From Micromonospora vinacea (GTDB lineage: Bacteria; Actinomycetota; Actinomycetes; Mycobacteriales; Micromonosporaceae), in the NCBI RefSeq assembly GCF_015751785.1, contig NZ_JADOTY010000001.1, forward strand, positions 3,844,001 through 3,908,000: DNA of 64,000 nucleotides, written 5' to 3'. The notes beneath the pieces were generated by a model that saw only the letters and a list, made by a program, of their open reading frames with translations, ran no database searches and had not been told where the DNA came from. The first letter of the stretch is position 1; the number at the start of each line of letters is the position of its first letter. Positions 25,882-33,701 of this stretch are shown here, in pieces. The position numbers and the translations under genes are program-made.

Positions 25882-25925
25882 TTGACTTAACGCTCGATGC
25901 ACCCATTAATACATATCTATGTATT
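25882..25925 (+). promoter_or_regulatory. Predicted GH2 promoter with AT-rich 18-bp dyad
   Basis: TTGACT (25882-25887) and ATTAAT (25905-25910, 17-bp spacer) form a plausible promoter. AATACATA-TC-TATGTATT (25908-25925) is a perfect 8-2-8 dyad covering the -10 and start region, which is striking in such GC-rich DNA. The protein that binds it is unknown. Confidence 0.55.
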
Positions 25926-25967
25926 GGGCCGTAGTCACCCTTCCCGGGTGGTCGGCGACGCCGGCAG

Positions 25968-25986
25968 ATTCGTCGAATCGGTTCGA
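25968..25986. promoter_or_regulatory. Downstream operator of the GH2 gene (CGAATCGGTTCG type)
   Basis: ATTCGTCGAATCGGTTCGA matches the tandem operator at 45142-45159 (ATTCGACGAATCGGTTCG) with one difference over 18 bp. It lies between the predicted GH2 promoter and the gene, a roadblock position. Confidence 0.6.
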
Positions 25987-26054
25987 GTCTCGGCCTAGAG
26001 GCTGTGCGCTGAACCGGTGTCGTGCAGCTGGCGGATGAGTCACAGGAGGTTGGC

Positions 26055-28745
26055 ATGCATCGTTCGAACGCCCGCTGGCGCGGCTGGTTGCCGGCAGCGG
26101 CTGGAGGGCTGGCCGTAGCCGTGGTCGCCGCGAGCGTGGCCCTGGCGATCCACGGGTCGGCCCTGGCCGCGCCGGTCGCGACGCAGAGTGCCGCGGCCGC
26201 TGGTGTTGACGGTGTGGCGGCCGGGAACGCCGCGATCGCCTCGGTCGACCTGGCCGGGACGTGGAACTTCACGCCCGCGGGTCGGGCGGCGACTACGATC
26301 GCGGTACCCGGTGGCGGCTGGTACAAGCAGGGCTTCACCGACGTGAACGAGGCGGTGTACTCGCGCAGCATCACCGTGCCGGACTCGGGGCAGCCGCAGT
26401 CGACCTGGATCGAGTTCGGCGCCGTCAACCACCAGGCGACACTGTCGGTCGACGGCCGCGTGGTCGCCACCCAGACGACGGCGTTCACCCCGTCGAACTT
26501 CGACATCAGCGCATACGCGGCGCCCGGCACCACCCACACGATCACAGTGAACGTGAAGGGCCGCGGCGCGTTGAAGGCATCCAACGGCCGGTACCTGGTG
26601 CCCGACGCCGCCACGTGGTCCGAGGCGATACCGCAGGGGATCTTCGGGTCCGCGTTCCTGCGGGTGTACCCGGCGGTGTATGTCAGCGACACCTTCGTGC
26701 GTACGTCGGTGGCGAACAAGACGCTGACCTACGACGTGACGGTGCGGAACACGTCGGGCAGTTCCCGGTCGGTGACGTTGACCGGGTCGCTGTCGTCCAA
26801 CAACGGAACGGCTTTCAACTACCCGGCACTGCCCAGCCGTACGGTCACCGTGGCGGCCCGCTCGACCGTGACCGTGACCGTCGGGCCGGTCGCGTGGAAC
26901 CTCGACAGCACCTCGTACTGGTGGCCCAACGTGCCGTACCGGTCGGGGTACCGGGCGCAGCTGCACGGGCTGACGGTGCATGCCGTCACCGACGACGGCC
27001 GGACGAGCGACGCCGATTACCGGTTCGGGTTCCGGGAGGCCACCCAGAACGGTGACTACTACTACCTCAACGGCGTGCGCGCGAACTTCCGCGGCGACAA
27101 CCTCCAGGGTGCCGACTACGACCGGATCAACAACGGCGGCAAGGGCGACGCGTACCACACCCTGCCCGGCTTCCTGCCCCCGTCGTCCGGCAACGGCGGC
27201 TGGCCGCAGGCGGTGGACAACTACCAGCGGCTGAACTACAACGTGGTGCGCATCCACCAGGAGCCCGGGAGCCCATACATGTTGGATGTCGCCGACGAGA
27301 TGGGCCTGATGATCATCGACGAGGTCGCGATTCGCGGCTCCCAATCCTCGCAGGAGTGGCAGAACTCCGTCGGGCGCGACAACATGATCAACCACGCCCG
27401 TGCGCTGGTCCTGCGCGACCGCAACCACCCCGCGATCATCCGCTGGAGTCAGAACAACGAGCCGAACCAGAGCGGCCAGGATTCCGAACAGTTCGAAAAG
27501 GACCTGTACGCGGCGATGAACGGCGCCGACGGCACCCGGCCGATCATTGTCGAGGTGGGCGTCGGCGGGAATGTCAGCCTGTATCCCGGGATGACGTACG
27601 CCAACTTCGCGGTGATCCCGCACTACGTCGACGGCTTCGGCAGGTACGGGGAGGGCCTGATCACCGTGAACGGGCGGCCCGACGGTGAGGGCGAGTACAT
27701 CTGGCCGGCCTGCAACAACAAGCAAGGCTTCGAGTGGTTCGCCACGGCAACCCTGGCCAAGCGCGGCAAGGGCGCCACCGACCTGCGTCCGTACACGCTG
27801 CTGTCCGCCTGGGCCAGCGTCGTGCCCGGCGTGCGGAGCACCGACTTCACCCCGGAGGAGGGTGGTCACCCGATCTACGGCGTCGACAATCTGCCCGACC
27901 CGTGGAGCAACCCGCAGATCCAGCGCGTGCAGGCGGCGTTCAACCCGGTGGCCGCGGTCGACCTCCCGTACTGGTCCGCCTCCGGCAACTCGGACTCGAA
28001 CGGCAGCTTCCCGCTGCCGCAGGCCGTGCCCAGCTACGCCCGCAACGCCACGGTGACCCGCAACATCACCGTGTTCAACGACGACTTCACCAACACCTCG
28101 GTGAACTTCGCCTGGACCGCCCGGCTCGACAGCCCGACCGGCGCGGTCGTCGCGTCCGGCAGCAGCAACCTGACCATCCCGCTCGGCTCACGGGTCACCC
28201 AACCGGTGTCCTTCACCGCCCCCGCCACCGGCAGCCGCGTGTACCTGCAGCTGTCGACCACGAAGTCCGGCAGCACCGTCTTCACCGACGCGGTCGAGTA
28301 CCTCAACCTCAGTGGAAGCGGCGGAACCGGACCGACGCCCGGCACCTACCGCATCGTCAACCGCAACAGCGGCAAACCCCTCGCCATCGCCGGCAACTCC
28401 ACCGCCGACGGCGCCAAGGCGGTCCAGCAGAGCGGCACCCCCACCTGGACGATCAGCACCACCCAGGACGCCTACACCCTGCGCTACACCGCCTCCGGAA
28501 AAATGCTCGACGTCAACGCCGGCAGCACCACGCAGGGCCTACAACTGCAGCAGTGGTCGGCCAACGGCGGCACCAACCAGTCGTGGTACCTGCGGCCCAC
28601 CGGTAACGGCTACTACACCATCGTCAGCCGCAGCAGCGGACTGGCAGCCGACGTCTACGCCGCCTCCACCAGCGACGGCGCGCAGGTCGTCCAGTGGACC
28701 GCCAACAGCGGGACCAACCAGCAATGGCAGTTCGTACCCGCCTGA
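26055..28745 (+). CDS. Secreted GH2-family glycoside hydrolase with C-terminal CBM13
   Basis: This 896-residue exported enzyme has a signal segment (residues 1-38, ending HGSALAAPV), a GH2 sugar-binding jelly roll (about 65-210, LAGTWNFTPAG), an immunoglobulin-like domain, and a TIM barrel (LNGVRANFRGDNLQGAD; YNVVRIHQEPGSPYMLDVAD; general acid/base Glu about 469 in RWSQNNEPN). A ricin-type CBM13 (about 755-896, repeated Q-x-W) closes it. GH2 covers beta-galactosidase, -mannosidase and -glucuronidase activities; which applies here is unclear. CAGGAGG lies 6 nt before ATG 26055. The upstream DNA carries operators of the LacI-linked arabinan regulon. Confidence 0.87.
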   Translation: MHRSNARWRGWLPAAAGGLAVAVVAASVALAIHGSALAAPVATQSAAAAGVDGVAAGNAAIASVDLAGTWNFTPAGRAATTIAVPGGGWYKQGFTDVNEAVYSRSITVPDSGQPQSTWIEFGAVNHQATLSVDGRVVATQTTAFTPSNFDISAYAAPGTTHTITVNVKGRGALKASNGRYLVPDAATWSEAIPQGIFGSAFLRVYPAVYVSDTFVRTSVANKTLTYDVTVRNTSGSSRSVTLTGSLSSNNGTAFNYPALPSRTVTVAARSTVTVTVGPVAWNLDSTSYWWPNVPYRSGYRAQLHGLTVHAVTDDGRTSDADYRFGFREATQNGDYYYLNGVRANFRGDNLQGADYDRINNGGKGDAYHTLPGFLPPSSGNGGWPQAVDNYQRLNYNVVRIHQEPGSPYMLDVADEMGLMIIDEVAIRGSQSSQEWQNSVGRDNMINHARALVLRDRNHPAIIRWSQNNEPNQSGQDSEQFEKDLYAAMNGADGTRPIIVEVGVGGNVSLYPGMTYANFAVIPHYVDGFGRYGEGLITVNGRPDGEGEYIWPACNNKQGFEWFATATLAKRGKGATDLRPYTLLSAWASVVPGVRSTDFTPEEGGHPIYGVDNLPDPWSNPQIQRVQAAFNPVAAVDLPYWSASGNSDSNGSFPLPQAVPSYARNATVTRNITVFNDDFTNTSVNFAWTARLDSPTGAVVASGSSNLTIPLGSRVTQPVSFTAPATGSRVYLQLSTTKSGSTVFTDAVEYLNLSGSGGTGPTPGTYRIVNRNSGKPLAIAGNSTADGAKAVQQSGTPTWTISTTQDAYTLRYTASGKMLDVNAGSTTQGLQLQQWSANGGTNQSWYLRPTGNGYYTIVSRSSGLAADVYAASTSDGAQVVQWTANSGTNQQWQFVPA

Positions 28746-28802
28746 CCAGTGGCAGAGGTGAGTGTCAAGTTCGGCCGCCGGTAACGAGCTGCCGATTGTC
28801 GC

Positions 28803-28839
28803 GCCGATTCGGGGGCACGGTTTGTGCCCCCGAATCGGC
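28803..28839 (+). terminator. Strong hairpin after the GH2 gene
   Basis: GCCGATTCGGGGGCAC (28803-28818) and its perfect complement GTGCCCCCGAATCGGC (28824-28839) form a 16-bp stem with a GGTTT loop, 58 bp after the GH2 stop. Confidence 0.75.
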
Positions 28840-28849
28840 CGCGATCCAA

Positions 28850-28975
28850 TCGGTGACCATCCCGCAGGACGGCCTACGCGAACTCGACCGGGTGTCGGCC
28901 CCGGACCTCAACTATCCGTACCCGTGGCTGGCGTCGATCGCCGTCCCGCTGACCCAGTCGGGCGGCCGAACCTGA
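28850..28975 (+). pseudogene. Possible gene relic (C-terminal fragment)
   Basis: After the GH2 terminator, about 40 codons ending at TGA 28973-28975 read SVTIPQDGLRELDRVSAPDL, then NYPYPWLASIAVPLTQSGGR. The residue composition looks like a genuine protein end rather than a random GC frame, but no start or ribosome site is present and the family is not recognised. It may be the remnant of a deleted gene. Confidence 0.3.
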
Positions 28976-28976
28976 T

Positions 28977-29004
28977 GGGGGCCAGGCGAAATCGCCTGGC
29001 CCCC
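28977..29004. terminator. Terminator between convergent units
   Basis: GGGGGCCAGGCG (28977-28988) and CGCCTGGCCCCC (28993-29004) form a perfect 12-bp stem with an AAAT loop, immediately past the PhoX-like gene (minus strand). Confidence 0.75.
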
Positions 29005-29017
29005 AGTGTGGGCTCGG

Positions 29018-30472
29018 TCAGCCCAGGTACTTCTCCCACGGACCGGTGATGGCCAGGGTGAGGCCCGGGTCCTGCATGTTGACGAAGAGCACCTTGCCGT
29101 CCGCGCTGAAGGTCGGCCCGCAGAACTCCGAGTCGTTGAGCTGGTTGCGGGCGATCGCGTAGGTGGGCCCACCCGGGATCGTGCTGAGCACGTGCGAGGC
29201 GCCAGTGCCGTCCTCGGCGAGCACGAGGCTTCCCCACGGGGTGACTGTCACGTTGTCCGGGCCGTCGAAGGTGAGGTCGGTGTACTTGACCGGCGTACCC
29301 TCCTCGGAGGCGGTCTGGTGCGGGAAGTACGTCACCAGCTGGATGGTCTGGTTCCTGTAGTTGTAGAACCAGACCATTCCGTCGTGCGGCGCCGCGTCCG
29401 CCGGCAGGTCACCCTCGTCCCAGGCGTACGAGTTGACCACGTACACGCCCTCGTCGGTGGCCCACACGCCCTCGAACTTGCGTCCGCGGGTGACCTGGCC
29501 GTCGGCGAACTGCTCGCGTACCGACTTGGTGCGCGCGTCGCGGTCCGGCACCTCGATCCACCGGACCGGGAAGGGGCGGCCCAGCTGGGCGGAGGTCAGG
29601 TACGCGACGTCCGGCAGCACCGAACCGTCATCCATGATGATCTGCATCGCGGCGAGGACACCGGCGTTCGGTGCGAGGCGGGTGAGCACGCCCGGGCCCA
29701 GCTTGACGCCGTGTGGCGCCGTCCAGCGGTAGAAGAGGCCGTTGGGCTCGTCGGCGTCCTCGGAGAGGTAGATCCGGGTGCGGTCCTTGTCGACGGCCAG
29801 CGCCTCGTGGGAGTAGCGTCCCAGGCACTTGATCGGCTTCGGGTCGGCGCTGCCGTCGGACCACACCTCGAAGACGTAGCCGTGGTCCTTCTGGTAGACG
29901 CCGGACCGGCCGCCCTCTTCCCACGTGTCGCCGGCCCGGTCCTCGGTCTCCTCGCAGGTGAGCCAGGTGCCCCAGGGGGTCGGCCCGCCGGCGCAGTTGG
30001 AGATGGTGCCGGAGAGCGCCACGAACTCACCCAGGTTGCGGCCCGCGAGGTCGGTCTTGATCACGGTGCAACCGCCGGCGTCGACGGCGCCCGCGTCGTA
30101 GACCGTTCCCTTGACGTGCGGCACGCCGAACTCGGCGCCCGGGTCGATCTCGTGGTTCTGGATCAGGGTGTACCGGCCGTGGCCGGCGTCGTAGACGGCC
30201 ATGCCGTCGTGGTCGGACGGGGTGGTGCCCTGGCCGCGGTCGAGTCGGGTGACGCCGGTCCGGGTGACCACTGTGTAGCTGAAGCCCTTGGGCAGGGCCA
30301 GGATTCCCTTGGGGTCGTCCACGAGCGGCGGGAAGGGCACGTTGCCGGGCTTCACCGGCGGGTGCGGCCGGGCCGGGCTGGCCTGGGCCAGGGACGGCAG
30401 GCCGCCAGCGACGGCAAGGCCGACGCCAGCGGCGGCGCCGCCAGCGAGGAAGGTACGGCGAGAGGAAGGCAC
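29018..30472 (-). CDS. Tat-exported PhoX-like (DUF839) protein
   Basis: This protein of about 484 residues opens with a twin-arginine signal (SSRRTFLAGGAAAGVGLAVA). The rest is a beta-propeller-like PhoX/DUF839 domain: DHDGMAVYDAG, YTLIQNHEI, GTWLTCEETEDRAG, RYSHEALAVDKDRTRIYLSE, FYRWTAP. The PhoX family contains Ca/Fe-dependent alkaline phosphatases. The key acidic and Cys/His positions appear retained (CEETE, NHE), so phosphate scavenging is plausible. GTG at 30472 follows CAGGAG. A longer open frame to 30568 is unlikely to be used. Confidence 0.85.
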   Translation of the reverse strand: MPSSRRTFLAGGAAAGVGLAVAGGLPSLAQASPARPHPPVKPGNVPFPPLVDDPKGILALPKGFSYTVVTRTGVTRLDRGQGTTPSDHDGMAVYDAGHGRYTLIQNHEIDPGAEFGVPHVKGTVYDAGAVDAGGCTVIKTDLAGRNLGEFVALSGTISNCAGGPTPWGTWLTCEETEDRAGDTWEEGGRSGVYQKDHGYVFEVWSDGSADPKPIKCLGRYSHEALAVDKDRTRIYLSEDADEPNGLFYRWTAPHGVKLGPGVLTRLAPNAGVLAAMQIIMDDGSVLPDVAYLTSAQLGRPFPVRWIEVPDRDARTKSVREQFADGQVTRGRKFEGVWATDEGVYVVNSYAWDEGDLPADAAPHDGMVWFYNYRNQTIQLVTYFPHQTASEEGTPVKYTDLTFDGPDNVTVTPWGSLVLAEDGTGASHVLSTIPGGPTYAIARNQLNDSEFCGPTFSADGKVLFVNMQDPGLTLAITGPWEKYLG

Positions 30473-30580
30473 GCGGATCAACTCCTGGTCAAGACGTAGT
30501 GCGACGACTGGCAGCCAACTCCTGCGGGCGGACAGCGACACGTCACCCGTGGGATCGGGGGGTGACATCGGAGTTAAGAG

Positions 30581-31462
30581 TCAGGGTCGGGCACGCGTCG
30601 CGGGCAGCAGTGCGGGCCAGTCCTGGGCGGCGGCCCAGTCGGCGAAGCTGTGCCAGCCGACCTCTGGGTGGTCGCGGCGCAGCGCGGCGACGTCGACGGT
30701 CAGGCCCACGGTGCTGAAGTAGTCGAACATGGCCGCCAGGTCGGTGGACCGCCGTCGAACCTGGGCCAGCGGCACCTGCACGTGGGTGATTGGGCGGCCG
30801 ATGGCATCGGTGAGGATCTCGGCCAGCTGGGCGGGTGTGCGTTCGTCGGAGGCGATGTCGATGCGGCGGCCGACGAATTCGCCCGAGCGCTGGAGGACCA
30901 GCGCGGCGAAGGCGCCGATGTCGACCGCCGGGATGAGGGCGAGCGGCCGGTCCGCGGGCATCGGCCAGGCGAAGCTACCCCTGCCCAGGCCGTCGAGCGT
31001 CCAGCCACTGGCGTAGTTGTCCATGAAGGCGGCCGGCGCGATGACCGTCCAGGGCACCGTCGAGGTGCGCAGGTGCTGCTCGACCAGGTGTTTGCTCTCG
31101 TAGTGCGGGACGCCGGTGTCGCGGTCGGCGTGTGCGACGGTGGTCAACACGAGGTGGCCGAGGCCGGCGGCCGCCGCGGCGTCGACGAGGGTCCTGCCCT
31201 GCCGGACCTCGGTGGCGAGGTCGGTGCCGAACGGTGTGGTGACAGCGAACAGCGAGTCGGCTCCGGCGAGCGCGGCGTCGACGGACGTTCGGTCGTCGAA
31301 GTCGGCCTGGCGCACCTCGGCGCCGAGGTCACGCAGGGCTTCGGCGGCCGGCGAGGTGGGATGGCGGGTGATGGCGCGTACCCGGTGGCCGGCGGTCAGC
31401 AGGGCGCGGGCGGTGGCACCGCCCTGGGCCCCGGTGGCGCCGGTGACGGCGATGGTGAGCAT
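30581..31462 (-). CDS. NmrA-like NAD(P)-binding oxidoreductase
   Basis: This 293-residue Rossmann protein has TGATGAQGGATARALLTAGH (GxxGxxG), AEVRQADFDDRTSVDAALAG and VPHYESKHLVEQHL, typical of NmrA/QOR2-like atypical SDRs, which act as quinone reductases or redox sensors. The ATG at 31462 follows GGAGGACCC. It is divergent from a MarR regulator, with three operator-like repeats between them, so it is probably repressed by that protein. Confidence 0.87.
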   Translation of the reverse strand: MLTIAVTGATGAQGGATARALLTAGHRVRAITRHPTSPAAEALRDLGAEVRQADFDDRTSVDAALAGADSLFAVTTPFGTDLATEVRQGRTLVDAAAAAGLGHLVLTTVAHADRDTGVPHYESKHLVEQHLRTSTVPWTVIAPAAFMDNYASGWTLDGLGRGSFAWPMPADRPLALIPAVDIGAFAALVLQRSGEFVGRRIDIASDERTPAQLAEILTDAIGRPITHVQVPLAQVRRRSTDLAAMFDYFSTVGLTVDVAALRRDHPEVGWHSFADWAAAQDWPALLPATRARP

Positions 31463-31486
31463 GGGTCCTCCGAGAGGTAATATAGC

Positions 31487-31543
31487 TGCGTAACGCATTA
31501 ACTGCGTCACGCAGCAGATCATGGCGAACCGCTGCGTCACGCA
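31487..31543. promoter_or_regulatory. Three MarR operator-like repeats
   Basis: TGCGTAACGCA (31487-31497), TGCGTCACGCA (31503-31513) and TGCGTCACGCA (31533-31543) are near-palindromic copies of TGCGT-N-ACGCA in the 96-bp gap between the NmrA-like and MarR genes. They probably bind the MarR protein and control both directions. Confidence 0.7.
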
Positions 31544-31558
31544 ACTAGTTGGGATGTG

Positions 31559-32044
31559 ATGCGGATGACGGCGAAGCGCCGGACCCGGTTGTTCGAGGAG
31601 TTGTCGATGGCGTCCCGGCGCTATCTGGCCGCGTACGTCCTGTTCAACCAGGCCATCGCCGACCACCTGGGGCTCCACCCGACCGACGTGCAGTTCCTGA
31701 GCCTGCTCTCGGCGGCCTCCGCGCCGCCCACGGTCCGAGAGATCGCCGAGATGACCGGCCTGACCACGGGGTCGGCCACCCGCTTGGTCGACCGGCTCGA
31801 ACGCGGCGGCTACGTCAAACGGACGCCCGATCAGAAGGACCGGCGCCGGGTGCTGGTCACCCCGGTGCCAGACCGCCTCGACCGGGTCACAGCGGTCTGG
31901 GACGACCTCGGCCAGTCCTGGCAGGAACTCCTCGACGAGCACACCGACGAGGAGCTGGAGGTGATCACCCGCCACATGAACCGAGCGCACGACCTCAGCC
32001 ACACCCAGATGCGTCGCCTGCGGTCCCAACCGAAGCCCGACTGA
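31559..32044 (+). CDS. MarR-family transcriptional regulator
   Basis: This 161-residue regulator has a winged HTH: LGLHPTDVQFLSLLSAASAP, VREIAEMTGLTTGSATRLVD, then RLERGGYVKRTPDQKDRRRV (the DxR wing). ATG 31559 is preferred; GTG at 31556 and ATG at 31565 are alternatives. MarR proteins usually repress a divergent detoxification enzyme and lose binding on oxidation or phenolic ligands. Here the partner is the NmrA-like oxidoreductase. Confidence 0.88.
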   Translation: MRMTAKRRTRLFEELSMASRRYLAAYVLFNQAIADHLGLHPTDVQFLSLLSAASAPPTVREIAEMTGLTTGSATRLVDRLERGGYVKRTPDQKDRRRVLVTPVPDRLDRVTAVWDDLGQSWQELLDEHTDEELEVITRHMNRAHDLSHTQMRRLRSQPKPD

Positions 32045-32062
32045 GACAGGCGGCCCGCGGGC

Positions 32063-32094
32063 TTGACCTTGACGCTGCGTCAACCCTCCATGCT
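32063..32094 (+). promoter_or_regulatory. MerR-type stretched promoter of the ABC exporter
   Basis: TTGACC (32063-32068) is followed by a perfect dyad TTGACGC-T-GCGTCAA (32069-32083) and a -10-like CATGCT (32089-32094), giving a 20-bp spacer. The ABC ATPase ATG at 32101 is 7 bp past the -10, so the transcript is probably leaderless. The MerR gene at 33702 is the likely activator. Confidence 0.6.
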
Positions 32095-32100
32095 GCCGGC

Positions 32101-32898
32101 ATGAGCAATTCGCACCCGACGGCTCAGGCCGAGCAACCCGCGATCCACGTGCACGGCCTGGAGAAGTCGTTCAAGCAGCTGAAGGTGCTGCGCGGCGTCG
32201 ACATCGACGTGGCGCGGGGCAGCATCTTCGCCCTGCTGGGCTCCAACGGGGCGGGCAAGACCACAGTGGTGAAGATCCTGGCCACACTCCTCAGGGCCGA
32301 CGGCGGCACGGCCCGGGTCGCCGGCTTCGACGTGGCGACCCAGGCCGCCGACGTACGGCGGTCGATCAGCCTCACCGGGCAGTTCGCGGCGGTCGACGAG
32401 ATCCTCACCGGGCGGGAGAACCTGATCCTGGTCGCCCGGCTGCGGCACCTCACGGAGCCCGGTGCGATCGCGGACGACCTGCTGAGGCGCTTCTCGCTGA
32501 CCGAGGCGGGCACCCGGAGGGTGCGGACGTACTCCGGCGGAATGCGCCGCCGCCTCGACATCGCGATGAGCCTGATCGGGAACCCGCCGGTCATCTTCCT
32601 CGACGAGCCGACGACCGGGCTGGACCCAGAGGCGCGCATCGAGGTGTGGCAGGCGATCAAGGAACTCGCCCGGGGTGGCACCACGGTGCTGCTCACCACC
32701 CAGTACCTCGACGAGGCCGAACAACTCGCCGACCGGATCGCGATCCTCCACGAGGGACGCATCATCGTGAACGGCACCCTCGGTGAGCTCAAGCAGCTCC
32801 TGCCGCCCGCCGAGGTCGAGTACGTCGAGAAGCAGCCCACCCTCGAGGACGTCTTCCTCACCCTCGTCGGCGCCAAGACGGAGAAGGAACAACGATGA
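32101..32898 (+). CDS. ABC transporter ATPase (DrrA-like)
   Basis: This 265-residue ATPase has Walker A GSNGAGKTT (about residues 51-59), Q-loop GQFAAVDEILTG, signature YSGGMRRRLDIAMSL, Walker B VIFLDEPTTGLD and switch His replaced by Gln in LLTTQYLDEAEQLAD, as is usual for DrrA-type drug-export ATPases. It energises the membrane protein encoded next; the two genes overlap by ATGA. It probably exports a hydrophobic drug or antibiotic. Confidence 0.92.
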   Translation: MSNSHPTAQAEQPAIHVHGLEKSFKQLKVLRGVDIDVARGSIFALLGSNGAGKTTVVKILATLLRADGGTARVAGFDVATQAADVRRSISLTGQFAAVDEILTGRENLILVARLRHLTEPGAIADDLLRRFSLTEAGTRRVRTYSGGMRRRLDIAMSLIGNPPVIFLDEPTTGLDPEARIEVWQAIKELARGGTTVLLTTQYLDEAEQLADRIAILHEGRIIVNGTLGELKQLLPPAEVEYVEKQPTLEDVFLTLVGAKTEKEQR

Positions 32899-33656
32899 AC
32901 AGGAACTTCCTCGGCGACACCACCGTCCTCCTGGGACGCTCGCTGCGCCACATCGCCCGCAGCCCGGACACGATCATCACGACGGCGGTCATGCCGATCG
33001 CCTTCATGCTGCTGTTCGTCTACGTCTTCGGCGGCGCGATCGAAACCGGCTCCGACTCGTACGTGAACTATCTGCTCCCCGGCATCCTGCTCATCACGAT
33101 CGCCTCGGGAATCTCGTACACCGCCTTCCGGCTCTTCCTCGACATGCAGGGCGGCATCTTCGAACGGTTCCAGTCCATGCCGATCGCCCGATCCTCGGTG
33201 CTCTGGGCGCACGTGCTGACCTCGCTGGTGGCCAACCTGATCTCGCTCGTCGTCGTCGTCCTCGTCGCCCTGCTCATGGGCTTCCGCACCGGCACGAGCG
33301 TGCTGGGCTGGCTCGCCGTCGCCGGCATCCTGGTGCTGTTCACCCTGGCGCTCACCTGGATCGCCATCATCCCCGGCCTCACCGCCCAGTCCGTGGATGG
33401 TGCGAGCGCGTTCTCGTACCCGTTGGTCTTCCTGCCGTTCGTCAGCTCTGCCTTCGTGCCCACCGCGTCGATGCCCGGCCCGGTGCGCGCCTTCGCCGAG
33501 CACCAGCCGGTGACCGCCATCGTCAACGCGATCCGAGACCTCTTCGCGCAGAAACCGATCGGGTCGGGCATCTGGACCGCCCTGGCCTGGTGCGTCGGCA
33601 TCCTCGTGGTGGCCTACCAGTTCGCCAACCTGACCTACCGCCGCAAGATCTCCTGA
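32895..33656 (+). CDS. ABC-2 type export permease (DrrB-like)
   Basis: This 253-residue membrane protein has about six helices. It opens with LLGRSLRHIARSPDTIITTA and has TAVMPIAFMLLFVYVFGGAI, the ABC-2 opening, and SYPLVFLPFVSSAFVPTASM with PGPVRAFAEHQPVTAIVNAI near the end, a DrrB/NodJ-type signature. It pairs with the preceding ATPase as a drug exporter. Confidence 0.92.
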   Translation: MNRNFLGDTTVLLGRSLRHIARSPDTIITTAVMPIAFMLLFVYVFGGAIETGSDSYVNYLLPGILLITIASGISYTAFRLFLDMQGGIFERFQSMPIARSSVLWAHVLTSLVANLISLVVVVLVALLMGFRTGTSVLGWLAVAGILVLFTLALTWIAIIPGLTAQSVDGASAFSYPLVFLPFVSSAFVPTASMPGPVRAFAEHQPVTAIVNAIRDLFAQKPIGSGIWTALAWCVGILVVAYQFANLTYRRKIS

Positions 33657-33701
33657 CCCGCTGTCGACCGGGGCCGCGCACTGTGAGGGCAGGATCAGAC
33701 C

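Larger units (their letters stand above)
25509..26054. other. Long regulatory intergenic region
   Basis: This 546-bp gap between the LacI gene and the GH2 gene holds a LacI-like dyad (25527-25542), CGAATCGATTCG-type sites (25728-25741 and 25968-25986), a -35/-10 pair and an AT-rich 18-bp dyad. An open frame at 25531-25890 shows no family pattern and is not called. No RNA gene was recognised. Confidence 0.6.

Noticed and set aside
25531..25890. 119-codon plus-strand open frame in the LacI-GH2 gap
   Set aside because: There is no ribosome site and no recognisable family, and it overlaps candidate operators. It could be a relic but cannot be supported.
26040..27869. 609-codon open frame on the minus strand
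   Set aside because: It lies fully antisense to the GH2 gene. It is a GC-driven shadow frame with biased V/R/G/H composition and no domain pattern.
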